In this document: positions 12,576 to 23,826 of the stretch, piece by piece
Layout: each line of letters starts with the position of its first letter
Numbering within the stretch: position 1 is the first letter of the stretch
NCBI GenBank assembly: GCA_014526335.1
Contig: JACTAT010000038.1
Location: 1,842,582-1,906,581 of the forward strand
Direction of reading: 5' to 3'
Length of the DNA: 64,000 nucleotides
Origin: Chrysaora quinquecirrha
Taxonomy: Eukaryota > Cnidaria > Scyphozoa > Semaeostomeae > Pelagiidae
Notes under the pieces: model-generated
The model's input: only the letters and a program-made list of their open reading frames with translations
Database searches by the model: none
What the model was told of the DNA's origin: nothing
Translations under genes and position numbers: made by a program

Positions 12576-13390
12576 ATTGAAATATGAATTGCTAGTAATG
12601 AGAAGAAATGTTAACCATTCATCATTGTATAGATTTTTTTCTTGATTCTTCTTTTGCTTGTGTGGATGGAACCTTAGATTTTGCTGAGCTATATACCAGC
12701 AGTAGCGTTAACGGTGTTGCTGTTTTGCGACTTAGGCCAAGTCTTTTTTGCTGGTCACTATGGTCACACAGGTTCTGCACACGCATGTTTCATTACTGGA
12801 AAAGTTGCTATATCATCAGGATTGCTTTCATTAAGCTGTTTCTTCTTCATACTCGTCTTCTTTTTCATACCAAAGAGTACTTTGCTGTCCTGTCTCTTCC
12901 TTCTCGCTCTGATTACCTCTTCAGCCATTTTGTTCCAGAAACAAATTCCATAAATGGCTCCTAATATTGATTGCTGATCGTATAAGTCCAACACCTGCAG
13001 TCATGTCACTACAGGCCAAATTTTTGACACAGATTTTTCAAACTTTGCGTGGTAATTGTTCGAAAACTGTTGCCCAAATGAAGATAAAACCAGACCATCA
13101 GATTCAGCGGGTCTTTTTACATAAATTTAGGCAATACATTCAAAAAGCTTTTTCCATGTCAAAGTCACTTTAAGCTCTCTAGTTGGTTTGTAATTCTATA
13201 AATGCAACAATAAAGTAAAATTTTGGACATAAAAGTGGCAAATTCCAAGGGCCTCAACGTCTATAAATTAACTATTGTTACTTGGTAATGAACAATAAAC
13301 TGCTTCTATTGTGCAGGAGGAAATATCATTGTCATGACTAACTGCCATTCAAACTCAAAGCAATTCATAGGCTATTTAAAATAGATAGCC
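12576..13390. other. Stretch with one ambiguous ORF pair
   Basis: Between 12,681 and 12,994 both strands are open. The plus strand gives a hydrophobic, possibly multi-pass frame preceded by a TTAG acceptor-like site. The minus strand gives a charged frame with MAEEVIRARRKRQDSK. Each could be the shadow of the other, and I recognise neither. The rest shows no feature. Confidence 0.3.
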
Positions 13391-13672
13391 TTAGCTCTGT
13401 TGATGTTCTGTAACCCCAAATTGGCTTTGTCTTCTTGACTGTTCCAGCATAAAACTTGAAAGGGTTGTTACTACTATTTTAACGTAAGTGTTCCTACGTG
13501 GCCTACTAACAACAGAATTCGTATCCACCAACAGAAATAAATGTGACAGAAACACATAACAAAAAGTCTTCTCGGATCCAGTCTGCACAAAAACAAACAC
13601 ATCTCCTTGAAATACTTTTTTGTGCAGCTTTCTGAAATTCCTTCAAAATACCTCAAACTTTGTTTCAATAGC
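13391..13672 (-). pseudogene. RecQ-like DNA helicase N-terminal fragment
   Basis: The minus strand reads FQGDVFVFVQTGSEKTFCYV, which matches the Q-motif/Walker A area of RecQ-type helicases (xxDVFVxLxTGSGKSLCY). The second Gly of GSGKT is replaced by Glu. Further on VVTTLSSFMLEQ corresponds to motif Ia (VVxPLxSLMxDQ). A stop interrupts the frame near 13,645, and no DEAD/DEAH box or later motif follows, so only about 90 residues of a helicase of several hundred remain. An intact protein would unwind DNA using ATP. The remnant lies directly after a BEL/Pao end and may have been carried or joined by transposition. Confidence 0.65.
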
Positions 13673-13945
13673 TGTAACGAGCTGTAATCTTCCTTCACTG
13701 TTTGCAGCTTTGATTTCCACCTTCCAAATATTTCCACATTCATCAGGAAAAATGTTAGTAACTCTTGCTAAGAGCAATTCAAATGTCATTTCTTCATTTT
13801 TTGCAGTTCTTTGTCCTCAACCTGAAAGTTGTGCTTCTTACCAATCTATATGTGTCTCACCCTTAAAGACAGCAGAAATTCTTTTCTTTGTTTCGTTCAG
13901 AACTCATTGGCTAGATGCTGTACTCTTCCCCATTGTTTCTTACTG
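13673..13945 (-). pseudogene. BEL/Pao retrotransposon C-terminal (DUF5641-like) fragment
   Basis: The minus strand encodes QWGRVQHLANEF, then KEFLLSL and IGKKHNFQVED. After a frame change comes ARVTNIFPDECGNIWKVEI. The order QWRRVQxLxxxFWxRWxxEYLxxLxxR ... FxxGDVVLVxD ... GRVxxxxPxxDGxxRxVxV is the conserved tail of the BEL/Pao pol protein, after the integrase. In-frame stops (after NEF and before IGKK) and a frameshift show decay. Upstream pol domains are absent. Confidence 0.75.
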
Positions 13946-13989
13946 ATCTAGTCTGGAGAAAGATCCAGGGGGAGGCATTAAAACTTTTG

Positions 13990-14300
13990 TTTTCTGAGTT
14001 AAAAGTAAAAAAGTAAAGTAAAGTTGCTGGTTTTGAGTCTACTACTAGCCTAGGGCTACTCAGTCGACTTTACACTTTACCCCTGGTCTGGATGCATTAC
14101 CATATAACAGGGTGCAGCCACACACGGCGCTCATAACTACCGACCTGGTACCCATTTATACACCTGGGTAGAGATAGGCACATTTGTGTTAACAACTTGC
14201 CCAACGTTATTATCTCTGCAAAACAAGTGGAAAGACCGTGGCTCGAACCCACAACATTTTCTTTGTGAGTGCAGCATGCTAACCACTGCACCACAGCAGT
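13990..14300 (-). mobile_element. tRNA-derived SINE
   Basis: On the minus strand, TGGTGCAGTGGTTAGCATGC (about 14,275-14,294) fits a pol III A box and GGGTTCGAGCC (14,240-14,250) fits a B box, at tRNA-like spacing. The tRNA-like head is followed by a roughly 200-base body with TATAAATGGGTACC and a 3' end rich in CTTTACTTT. No acceptor stem or anticodon arm folds properly, so it is not a tRNA gene. Such elements are transcribed by pol III and moved by LINE proteins. Confidence 0.8.
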
Positions 14301-14597
14301 GAATCCCTCCATCTTCATTGACAAATCTCAAGTTAGAAACTTGACCATATCCTGATTCTGATGCATTTGAGAATTGATGTATTGAGCAATGGATGATTTT
14401 ACTGAAGTCAGGAGCTGAAGCAACGATCTATCTTGATGTCTTTCAGGTTTTAAAGTGTATTACACACAAAGATTGAAAATTTTGCTCAGTAGTGACAGCA
14501 TACCTTGGTTTTTCCTTAAGCTCCACGTGGAAACTTCAGCAGTCTTCTTCAATCTTCAGAATACACCCAGTGCTTTCCAAGACTTTTGTCAGTGATT
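14301..14597. other. Non-coding flank between SINE and LINE
   Basis: No gene is recognised here. The minus-strand phrase DKSLGKHWVYSED next to the LINE 3' end is open but too short to judge. Confidence 0.4.
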
Positions 14598-14846
14598 TCA
14601 TCATCATCATCATAATTTAAGCATGCCCCCAGTTGGGACATGTAACATAATAAAGAAAATAATTAAAAACAAAAGAACTCCTCACACCACAGAAGTGGTA
14701 AAAACTGGAGCTCTTACAACACAAGAATACATTTTTTAATAAATTCAAAAATACTACATCATTGATTAAAACTAAAGAAAAAGAGACTCGTGAGTAGAAA
14801 AAAACGGAATATGAAACCAAAACATTGCAAAATTTCACGCGTGTCT

Positions 14847-15833
14847 TTACAGGAGGTTAGATTTTCTATAATTTGACATTTCGTACAGAAATTTTGCAAT
14901 ATTTTTGTCTAAACGCCATTTTACTGCATTTTTCATGAGTGTTTCAAATTTTAACATTGTTGGATATCTATGAAAATATTCTGGAATATATTTGATCCTT
15001 ATATCCTTGAGAGATTCACATTTCCAAAGAGTGTGATATTCATCACCTACTTCACTCATGTTGCACATATCACATTTTCTTAATTCATAATTTATTTTAC
15101 GCCATCTACCAGTTTCAACAGAAAGCTTGTGATTTGCTGTTCTGAACCAGCACAATTGTTGACTTAGTCTCAAAGGCAGTTTGTGAAGATACTGCTCTGT
15201 TTCAAAATTTGCTTTTAGACATTTATACATTTTTCCCTTGTGAGAGGAATCCATATCACAATACCATTTCTGTAAAAATTGGTCTTTAAGAGTATTGGTT
15301 ACTACTTCTACAAGATGCTTACTATTAGAGAAGCTATGTTGATCCCAAATTAATGAAAACCCAGTGTTATTTAAAATACTTTTAACATACTCAATCCATT
15401 TTATTTTGTAATCGTAAGAAAGAATATTATAGTACAACTTAACTGATAATTTTGTTTCTTTTCCTGTTAATATTTTTGTCCAAAAATTCATCACTCTTTT
15501 CTTAATTTCAATAGAGATAGGTAAACGCCCTAATTCACCATATACCATATAATTTGGGGTTGATTTCCGTACATTAAGGAGCAATTTGAAGAATTGTAAC
15601 TCTAACTGTTCAATCATAGTAACATTTTCAAAACCCCAAATTTCAGCTCCATAAAGAAGTATTGGTCTTATAAGCGCGTCATAAAGTTTCAGTTTTAGGT
15701 CAATCGTCATATCAGTTGTTCTAGTTTTAGAAGGACATACCTCATTGCTTTATTTGCTTGTGACTTAATATGTTTCATTGCAGATAAAAATCGTCCGTTA
15801 CTTTTGAAAATCACTCCTAAATACTTAAATTCC
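14847..15833 (-). pseudogene. LINE copy A ORF2, C-terminal tail
   Basis: Minus-strand frame (clearest at 15,710-14,847, 287 residues) following the RT thumb. It begins LKLYDALIRPILLYGAEIWG, the conserved block after the RT domain in L2-like LINEs, and includes a Cys motif CDMCNMSEVGDEYHTLWKC, likely a zinc-binding C-C-H-C unit. It is separated from the RT by a frame change between 15,834 and 15,710. The same block recurs in copy B at 21.7-20.8 kb. Confidence 0.8.
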
Positions 15834-16916
15834 TTAACAATTTCTAATTTTCATTTTATACTTGAATTCAAGTTTCTTATTATGTCTAGAGTTTTTCGAG
15901 AAGATTAAAACTTTTGTTTTAGTAATATTAACCTTAAGTTTCCAAATTTTACTATAAGTAAGTAAGTTATCAAGAGATCTTTGAAGATCTTCGGGTGCTG
16001 ATGCAAAAATTACAGTATCATCTGCATAGAGCAATACTATTAATTTGATAATGTTATCTTGAGTGAAATTAGGACAATTTATTCCTTCACCACCAAAATT
16101 ATAGAGAGAGTTTTCAAGATCGTTGACAAAGATCGCAAATAGCAAGGGAGAAAGGTTTTCACCCTGTCTTACTCCGACATGGCAGGGGAAGGTTTTACTC
16201 AGCTTTCCATCTTTCTCTACTAATGATTTGATACCACTATACATATTTCTAATAATTGTCAGACATTTACCCTTAATGCCATGATTTATTAGTTTAAGCC
16301 ATAAACCTTTTCTCCAAACCGTATCAAAAGCCTTCTCATAATCAACAAATGCGCAGTATAGCTTTCTCCCAGAGTTTAAGTAATAATCAATAATCATATA
16401 TAAGTTGAAGATATGATCAGTAGTTGAATAACCCGATCTAAATCCTGCTTGGTTTTCATTCATTAATTCGTTAAAGTCAAGAAATTTCGTCAGGCGTTTG
16501 TTCAAAATAGCTGTAAAAATTTTACCTAAGCAACTAACAAGAGTTATCCCTCTATAATTATTTGGATAAGATTTTTTACCTTTCTTTTTATAAATCGGTT
16601 TAATAATTCCAATTAACCAGGAATCAGGAAAGATTCCGGAATTAAGAATTAGATTAAAGATTAATGTTAAAGCTTTAAGTACTTGTGTACTACTGTACTT
16701 AATCAGTTCATTTGTGATACCATCCAGCCCTGGGGCTTTATTGTTTTTCAGATTCTTAATAAGTTGACGTATCTCATCTTCCGTTATATTGTCATTTAAG
16801 ATTGAGTTATCACAATCATTCATCAGGATTATTGTTTCCTCATCTGGGTTTACTTCAGCGCTTTGATTTAAATTCTTAAAGTGATCAAATAAGGAGTTCA
16901 AAGACACATCCTTCAA
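15834..16916 (-). pseudogene. LINE copy A ORF2, reverse-transcriptase part
   Basis: 360 residues holding the RT domain: KNNKAPGLDGITNELIKYSS, PNNYRGITLVSCLGKIF, NENQAGFRSGYSTTDHIF, CAFVDYEKAFDTVWRKGLW, GVRQGENLSPLLFAIFVNDL and the catalytic LLYADDTVIFA. All three catalytic Asp are present. It would copy LINE RNA at the nicked target. It is separated from the endonuclease by a short break and from the C-terminus by another near 15,834, so no full ORF2 protein can be made from this copy. Confidence 0.9.
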
Positions 16917-16936
16917 TTTTCATTTTCTTATTTTAA

Positions 16937-18328
16937 TCAACGCCCAGAACTTTTTGGATCATTATCTTTAAGATTTCGAAGTTGGGAGTTTAATTTTCTA
17001 TTAAATCTGCCCTTGAATTTATTGATTGTCTTTTTGTATTCATTTTTGGCCTTTATCATTAGATGTTTGTTGAAAGAGTTTTTATTTTTAAGATAGGTTT
17101 TACGTTTTCTAGAATATTTAGTGCTTTTTTCCTTACATTCTTTACCCCACCAAGGTTTATCACTTGATTTATTATGCTTCCGGTTATAATTATTTTTAGG
17201 ATTAAAAGTTTTCTCAGCACCTTCAGATAATAAGCTACTTAATTGTTCTACTGACCTATTTATAAGAGTTTTAGTTTTATCACTATTTGCGTCATTAGTA
17301 TCAAATTCACTCAAGTCTTTATAAAGCTTATCTAATTCTTTATGATCAATATTCTCGCAAAATCTTATCTTAGTTTCATCGTTCCACTTGAAGTTTAGTT
17401 GAAGCCTTTTGTCTAATTTCTTGTTATAAGAAGTATCATTATCACTCAAATCTTCTTCTTCAAATGAAGTTTGACAATTGAGTTGTAATGAGAGAGCATT
17501 ATGTACATCTGAAAAAAGTGGGTCAAATTCAAGAACAGAAAAATCACTACATTTGCACAGAATTTCGCAGCTTCCAATAGCATAGTCCATCACCGTTTTG
17601 TCGTGACAAGTAGGTTTTCCCAAACTCCTATCGCTTCCTATTCTGCCATTCATAATATAAATGTCGCAGTTTTTGCACATGTTAATTAAGTTGTCGCCGT
17701 GACTATTTTTTCCTGAGTCTTGCAATTTTCTGTCTATCTGTATCCCGGCGTCTCTAAGTTTCTTCAAGTTGTCAGCCGTTTCCGTTGGTAATTCGTCATG
17801 GTCAATGCCAATATGGTCAAACAAGTCGGTGTCAAATTCTTCAAAGTCACGCAAATCTTTCGTCCTAGCATTAAAATCCCCTAATAAAACTATTTCATAA
17901 TTTTTATTCTTAACATAATTAACACTACGTTCTAAATTATCAAACATATCATCCTCATAATATACCGAGTTAGCCGGTGGAATATACACGAATCCTAAGG
18001 AAACTAACTTCTGCATGTTAAAAATCTTTTTCTTTTCATGGATCCAGAGAACAATTTCTGAACTATTCTCCATGTCGAAGCTAAAATATTCGCTTATTCT
18101 ATCTTTAATCGCAACAAAAATGCCACCCGATTTTTTGTTTCTCTTATTCCTATTTTTCATGAAAGTCGTTTTGAAACCTGGCAAGTTGAAATCATCAAAA
18201 TCATTTGTTTTTGATTCAGCAAAGGCTATTATATCATAACTAGTAATAAAATCAAGAAATTCGGGAATCCTCGTTTTACTATAAAGCCCATTAACATTTA
18301 AAAACAGAATTTTGAGTTTATTATTCAA
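16937..18328 (-). pseudogene. LINE copy A ORF2, endonuclease part
   Basis: 463 residues. The AP-endonuclease fold is clear: ILFLNVNGLYSK at the start, IIAFAESKTNDFDDF with the catalytic Glu, GGIFVAIKD, VLLGDFNARTKDL with the catalytic DxN pair, and FSDVHNALSLQL with the closing D-x-H. This domain nicks target DNA to prime reverse transcription. The last 150 residues are a basic linker containing PWWGKECKEK. The frame stops at 16,937, where the reverse transcriptase continues in another frame, so ORF2 is broken. Confidence 0.85.
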
Positions 18329-18370
18329 AACTCGAGAAAAAGCAAACTTTCTTTTACCTCCATGACACCA

Positions 18371-19228
18371 TTACTCGTCAATTTCAGGACAGAATTCTTG
18401 GCCATCTACATAAAGCTTGTCCAGTACCAGTTTAACTCTGTGACCTTTGTTTCTTGCATCTTTATAGTAATTCCAGAGCTCTTTACGTCGTTGCTGGATC
18501 TCTCTGGGGTATTGATCTCCCATACCAACATTTGAATCTTTCAACTTACTGCCTTCCCCCTTCACCTTCTCTTTCTGCTTGTACGAACTAAACTTGGCCA
18601 CTATTGGGCGTGTTTTCCTTGACCCATCTTCATTAAATTTAGCCCCCATTCTGTGAACTCTTTCAAACCTCATTTCTTCATCTATTTTCAATGATTCCTT
18701 TATCACTTCCTTAACTAGTTTTTCGGCACCAAGAGGGTCTTCTGCTGCTTCGCTCTCAGGAATATTGTAGAAAACCAGGTTTTCTCTCATCGAACGAGCT
18801 TGAACATCAATTATTCTCCTTTGATTTTTTTCTGCTAGGCTTCTTTGCTTGTTTAATTCATCTTTAATATCCTTCATTTCATCTTTTAGGTGTTCATTTT
18901 CTTTCTTCAAATTAAGCATTTCACTTCTCGTTTCCTTTAAATCCTCACTAAGTTTTTCAACAATTGTTTCTATCTTGTCAATCTTGTCCAGCTTTTTTAG
19001 TTGGTTTGATATGGTCAAGAACATGTTCTTAATGTCTTGAATTCCAGGACTTTCGTCCTTATCCGCATTAGTTGCATCCACAAATGAAATAAGCTTACCT
19101 AATGGTGGTTCAGGTAATTGCTTATTTTTCTTCTTTGGGTCGCTAGCCCTTGTTGGAGTATTGAAATTTTGGTCCCCAGAAAGGCACGAAGAATTACGTT
19201 TGGAAACACTTGCTTGTTTATTTGACAT
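18371..19228 (-). CDS. LINE copy A ORF1 protein
   Basis: 285 residues. Residues about 1-60 are a low-complexity Ser/Lys/Pro head. Residues 65-150 are a strong coiled coil (LKKLDKIDKIETIVEKL and following heptads). Residues 155-285 include RSMRENLVFYNIPE, FERVHRMG and RPIVAKFSSYKQKEKV, a layout like L1-type ORF1 proteins with an RNA-recognition-like domain and a C-terminal domain. Such proteins trimerise and coat the element RNA in the cytoplasm. The frame is intact from ATG 19,228 to the TGA or TAA before 18,371. ORF2 starts about 40 bases downstream in the same direction. Confidence 0.85.
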   Translation of the reverse strand: MSNKQASVSKRNSSCLSGDQNFNTPTRASDPKKKNKQLPEPPLGKLISFVDATNADKDESPGIQDIKNMFLTISNQLKKLDKIDKIETIVEKLSEDLKETRSEMLNLKKENEHLKDEMKDIKDELNKQRSLAEKNQRRIIDVQARSMRENLVFYNIPESEAAEDPLGAEKLVKEVIKESLKIDEEMRFERVHRMGAKFNEDGSRKTRPIVAKFSSYKQKEKVKGEGSKLKDSNVGMGDQYPREIQQRRKELWNYYKDARNKGHRVKLVLDKLYVDGQEFCPEIDE

Positions 19229-19295
19229 CCTGTGTTCAAGATACCGCTTTGATCTTTCCGCTTAGAAAAACACGTCTACTCCTCAGCGAGTCCCG

Positions 19296-19585
19296 GCGAT
19301 TGTGAAATCATCAAAATCATCATCAATTTCAGATTCTTTGACATTCTCTCTGCTTTTTGCTTCAGGAATACCTTTGAGAACAAAAGCAACTTTCCTATTT
19401 TTTTGCTGCATAGCTGCCTTCCACTAGTGGTTGTTCTTTTTTCGTTTTACTTTTGAAGGTAAGCCGCTTTTTTGGATTATCTTTTTTGCATTATCTTATT
19501 TCTATTTTGTGCATGAAACAGATTATCCAGCCTCACAATAACAATACCCTGAAAATAATTGAAAAATGAAGGCAAACCAGCGATC
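19296..19585. other. Short interval between two LINEs
   Basis: It contains a 43-codon minus-strand frame (19,411-19,283) beginning MQQKNRKVAFVLKG and ending in an acidic IDDDFDDF run. It might be a piece of the gene or element into which LINE copy A inserted. No family was recognised. Confidence 0.25.
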
Positions 19586-20585
19586 AAGCCCATGCTGTTA
19601 CAAACCATAGCTGTAATATATGTGTCAATTGTAGTATAAGATTAAAATCGAATCAAAAATGTTTAACTTGTACTCAGTGCAACCATTTGATTCATATAAA
19701 ATGTAATGACATTTCACACAAAGAGCATGCAACAATTTGTTCTGAGCCGTTTCTTCATTATTGGATTTGTCTTTCTTGTACCGTTATAAATAATTCAAAA
19801 ATCTTTCCATTTACCCTGGAGCCTAATGAGTCACTATTTGCACTGAACAATATCAATCTCCCTTCTCTTACTAATCTCTTGCCACCTTTTGATATTACAT
19901 CTCAGTTAATTAATTTACCAAATCTCTCTGATTATGATTTAGATGAAAATTTAGACTTCAATATTAATTCTCGATATTGTACAACAGAAGAGCTTGCTTC
20001 CTTGCAAGTTTCTTGCAAAGATTTTTCAATTTTCCACATGAATATTCCTAGCCTTTCACTCCATTATGATAAATTTCATTCTCTTTTGTCAAACTTGAGA
20101 GTTGACTTTCAAGTGATAGGCTTGTCTGAAATAAGAGTTTCAAATAATTCTCCATTCACAACCAATGTTAATCTTCCTGGCTACAACTTCCATCACACTG
20201 CTTCTAATAGGGCTGCTGGTGGAGTTGGTATCTATGTTAAATCTGATCTAAAATCTAGTGTAAGGAATGACCTTTCATTTGGTAATGATGATTTTGAAAC
20301 AGTTTGAATTGAAATGGAAAATTCAAAAGCTAAAAATGTTTTGTGTTGTTGTGTCTATCGTTATCCAAGTACTGATATGTCAGCCTTCAGTGTCCATCTG
20401 CAGGAAAATCTTTCTTTCGATATCAACTTGATGAATTATGAAAACCACTTAGCAACAAATGATTTCATTAACATGATGTTTTCTTATCACCTTAAACCTT
20501 CAGTTCTTCCCCCTATTCGTGTTACCAATTCATCTTCTACACTTATCGATAATATATTTGTATCATCATCATCATCATCAATATT
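19586..20585 (+). pseudogene. CR1/jockey-type LINE, PHD finger and endonuclease part
   Basis: The plus strand opens with a Cys-rich finger (CNICVNCS, CLTCTQCNHLIHIKC, then CSEPFLHYWICLSC), a PHD-type pattern found at the front of some CR1-group ORF2 proteins. The AP-endonuclease follows: FSIFHMNIPSLSLHYDKFHS, FQVIGLSEIRVS with the catalytic Glu, and AAGGVGIYVKSDLK. A TGA replaces a likely Trp at 20,305-20,307 (DDFETV stop IEMENS). The GDFN catalytic motif is missing from an internal deletion around 20,430. The copy is then cut at 20,585 by LINE copy B, and its continuation is at 26,374. Confidence 0.85.
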
Positions 20586-20846
20586 TAATTACATTTATAC
20601 CAAAGTAAAAATAACAAGCTCTTTTACATCAAGATTTGACAGTTAAGAGCTTAGATTTTAAGAAAATAAATTAAACATCATGAATCTGATTACATAGAGT
20701 TGAATAGAAATAGCAGCATGCAACAAAACAGAAGCAACAATAACATATTACATTATCTTTATTTTCCTGGATTCTTTTTATATTTTTCTTTCCTTTTCTT
20801 CTCTTTTTCAATGGAGGTGAAGTGTTTTGGTTCTATACCTGAAAAT

Positions 20847-21732
20847 TTATCTAATACATTTAGCTATGTTCGCTAATATACTGTTGGACTTTTTCATTAA
20901 GGTTTGGAATTTAAACATATTTGGATACTTTACGAAATACTGTGGTATGTATGTTTCCCTAATATCTGAAAACGCTGGGCATTTAAGGACGACATGAAAT
21001 TCATCTCCAACTTCACCCAAAGAACACATATCACATGTTCGCAAATTATAGTCAATATTTGACTATCTTCCTTTCTCAACAGCAAATTTATGATTCGATG
21101 TTCTAAACCAACAAAGAAATTGACTTAAATTTGACGGCAATTTCGAAAAGTATTCTTCCATCTTGAAATGTGGTTTGGTTTGAGAGTACATCCTTCCTTT
21201 CGATGATACTTGCAGATCAGAATTCTACTTTAGTAAAACTGATCTTTAAGCTTACATTTTACTATTTTAATTAAGTCTGATACATTAATTACTCTTTGAC
21301 TATACCAAATATGGGAAAATCTACAATTATCTAATATATCTTTGATAAAGCTAATCCATGTAATATTTTTCAACCCATCCCGCAAAGAACAATATAATTT
21401 ATTACATAGTTTCTCGTTTTGTCCCATCAAAATCTTTCCCAGAAACCTGCCATTCTAGTTTTAATTGTTATAGAGACTGGGAGTCGCCCCAGTTCACCAT
21501 AAATCATTTAATGTGGCGTAGATTTACAAACATTGGTAACTAATTTATAAAACTGTAGCTCAATTTGATTGATTGTTCTTAAACTTTCATACCCCCAAAC
21601 TTCTGCACCATGTGTTAATATTAGCATTACCATTGAATCAAATAGCTTCAGTTGTAGGTCAATTGGCATATTATTTACTCTAGCCCTAGAGATGATGTAT
21701 CTCATAGCCTTGTTAGCTTGTGTTTTTATCAA
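20847..21732 (-). pseudogene. LINE copy B ORF2, C-terminal tail pieces
   Basis: Three short frames (21,732-21,508; 21,430-21,230; 21,044-20,847) match the copy A tail in order: DLQLKLFDSMVMLILTHGAE, then the middle, then CDMCSLGEVGDEFHVVLKC with the C-C-H-C motif. Stops and shifts separate them. Confidence 0.75.
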
Positions 21733-22119
21733 CTTGATTGCACTTATAAACCTGCAATTTGACTTAAAGATAATTCCTAAGTATTTAAATTATTTAACTA
21801 TTTCTATATCTTTACCATCATAACAGAAATTAAGATTTCTATTCCATCTACCATTCTTAGAGAACACCATCACTTTAGTCTTCCCAACATTCACTCTCAA
21901 CTTCCACAGAGAACTATATTTTGATAAAATGTCCAATGAATTCTGTAAGTCTGTTGCTGATGTTGCTAGTAATACAGTATCGTCAGCATAAAGTAATGAA
22001 TGTAAGTGTAATATTTGTTGATCATTTAATTCAAATTCTAAGCCTCTGTTACCAAAGTTTATGAAACATTGTTAGGAAAGAAAGATTGCAAATAGTACAG
22101 GGGAGAGATTCTCTCCTTG

Positions 22120-22800
22120 TCAAACACCAGTATCACAAGGGAAGCATTTACTTAGTTCTCCATCTTTTTCTATCAGGGACTTAATACCATTGTACATATT
22201 GACAATAACTCTAAAGCAAAGACCTTTTATGCCTTGATTCACCAATATGAACCAAAGTCCCTTACGCCAGACAGTATCAAACGCCTTTTCGTATGTCCAC
22301 AAAGGCACAATAAAACTTTTTACCGTCGAATAAGAACTGGTTAACAATTAGATTTAGGTTAAATATATGGTCTAGTGTTGAGTAGTCACTACGAAAACCA
22401 GCTTGATTTTCATTTAAAAGTCCACTCTTTTCAAGAAGATTGGATAATCTTTTATTTAACAGACTTGTAAAAAGCTTTCCAAGGCAGCTAACTAGGGTTA
22501 TCCCTCTGTAATTGTTCGGATCAGTTTTTAGTCTCTTGTTCTTATAGATTGGTTTTATTATGCCAGTAAGCCAGGTGTTTGGGAAAATTCCAGACTTCAG
22601 GATTAAATTAAAAATTACTGTTAAGGGTTTAATTATTTTATCAATACTGTACTTAATATACTCATTAAAAATGCCATTAATTCCCTCGGGATTCATGATT
22701 TTTCAAATTATTCATTACTTCTCTTACTTCATCTTCTCTGAATTCAAAATCAAGATCAGGATTATAACTTGTTTGCTCTCCATCAAATGTCGGAGATCCC
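22120..22800 (-). pseudogene. LINE copy B ORF2, reverse-transcriptase part
   Basis: Two overlapping frames carry PEGINGIFNEYIKYS, DPNNYRGITLVSCLGKLF, NENQAGFRSDYSTLDHIF, then TYEKAFDTVWRKGLW and NMYNGIKSLIEKDGELS. A frame change sits near 22,300 inside the FVDxxKAF motif. The YADD region continues to about 21,980 in a broken frame. Confidence 0.8.
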
Positions 22801-23411
22801 TGCTAATTCTTGCTGTTGCTCTTGTTCAGAGCTTCAAAGTGAGAAAACAAAGAATCTATTGATATCTTGTCTAGTGTCTCTTTCTTCTTATTCCTAATAA
22901 GCCTCCAAAATTGGCGGGGATCTTAAGCATTTAATTCTCCTAATCTAGTGTTTAGTTTTCTGAAATATTTGTTTCTGTGCTTACTGAGCACCTTTTTGTA
23001 ATCTTTCTTTGCTTTTATCATCTTGTCTTTTGTTGTACTATTTTTATTTTTTAAATATTCAGGAACTTTACAAATCGGTTCCGTTTGTCCTTACATTCCT
23101 TACCATACCATTTTTTGTTATTATCATTGTTTAATTTCTTATTTAGGTTCTTTTTCTGGGAAAGGTTTTCTGTGCACTTGTACGCAAAAGTTCACCTAGT
23201 AAATTGATGGACTTGTTTATCAATAAATTAGTATTTTCTACGACTTCTGCATCTAAAATATGATTCTGTAATGTATCTTATAATTCTTTTAACTTTTTAT
23301 CACAAATATTATCCAAAAATCTTTGTTTATTTTCTTTATTCCAATTTTGAGTAAGATTCATTCTATTATCCAAGCTAAGATCTTTATTTAGATTGTTTTG
23401 ATCCTCTCTTA

Positions 23412-23826
23412 GGGCCTGTTTATATGGACAAAATCATCCCACCTTCCAGCCCGTCAGCTGAGCAGTGGGACGAAATTTTCAAGAGTTTATATGTAGAATT
23501 CCATCCCACCTTCCAGCCACTTGTCTCATATTTCCACTTTTGTTAATTTTTTCAGACAATAGGATTATGTCTGGCGCTTGCGCATAATGAGCAATTTCAT
23601 CCCACCGTCCAGCTTTCATCCCACCTTCCAGCGTTTATATGAGAGAATTTCATCCCACCCAGGTGAGATCCCACCTCTCAGCGAGTGAGATCTCACCTGA
23701 CCGGGATGAAACGTTTTCCATATAAACAGAAGATGAAAAACACAAAGGTTTGTATTGGAAGGTGAGGTCTCACCTCTCAGCTACAGGGCTGGAAGGTGGG
23801 ATGATTTTCCCCATATAAACAGGCCC
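23412..23826. mobile_element. PIF/Harbinger-like MITE, 415 bp, TTA target-site duplication
   Basis: Both ends carry a 41-bp inverted repeat starting GGGCCTGTTTATATGG, with only two mismatches between ends. Direct TTA copies flank it (23,409-23,411 and 23,827-23,829), the 3-bp TWA duplication typical of PIF/Harbinger. The interior repeats CATCCCACCTTCCAGC several times in both orientations. There is no coding frame. It interrupts the LINE copy B endonuclease and the near-identical ends point to a recent insertion. Confidence 0.9.

Larger units (their letters stand above)
14598..19295 (-). mobile_element. Nearly full-length non-LTR retrotransposon (LINE copy A, L2/CR1-group)
   Basis: One minus-strand element carries ORF1 (coiled coil plus nucleic-acid-binding part), then ORF2 with AP endonuclease, reverse transcriptase and a C-terminal tail, then a 3' UTR ending in an ATG-repeat tail (minus-strand ATGATGATGATG at about 14,598-14,615). 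Ending in a short microsatellite rather than poly(A) is usual for L2/CR1-group LINEs. ORF2 is split into three frames, so this copy is dead, but the pieces are long and similar in style to copy B at 20.6-26.4 kb. The exact 5' end (about 19,295) and target-site duplication are uncertain because both flanks are rich in GATGAT. Confidence 0.85.

Noticed and set aside
12681..12953. A multi-pass membrane protein exon on the plus strand
   Set aside because: The opposite strand is equally open with a charged frame, so the hydrophobic frame may be a shadow. No family match or second exon.
14220..14300. A tRNA gene
   Set aside because: A and B boxes are present but the acceptor stem and other arms do not fold. 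The following body and tail fit a SINE.
20560..20582. Poly-Ser coding run in the CR1 LINE as a functional feature
   Set aside because: It is an ATC microsatellite at the insertion junction of LINE copy B. The repeat may derive from slippage or from the LINE's own ATG-type tail.
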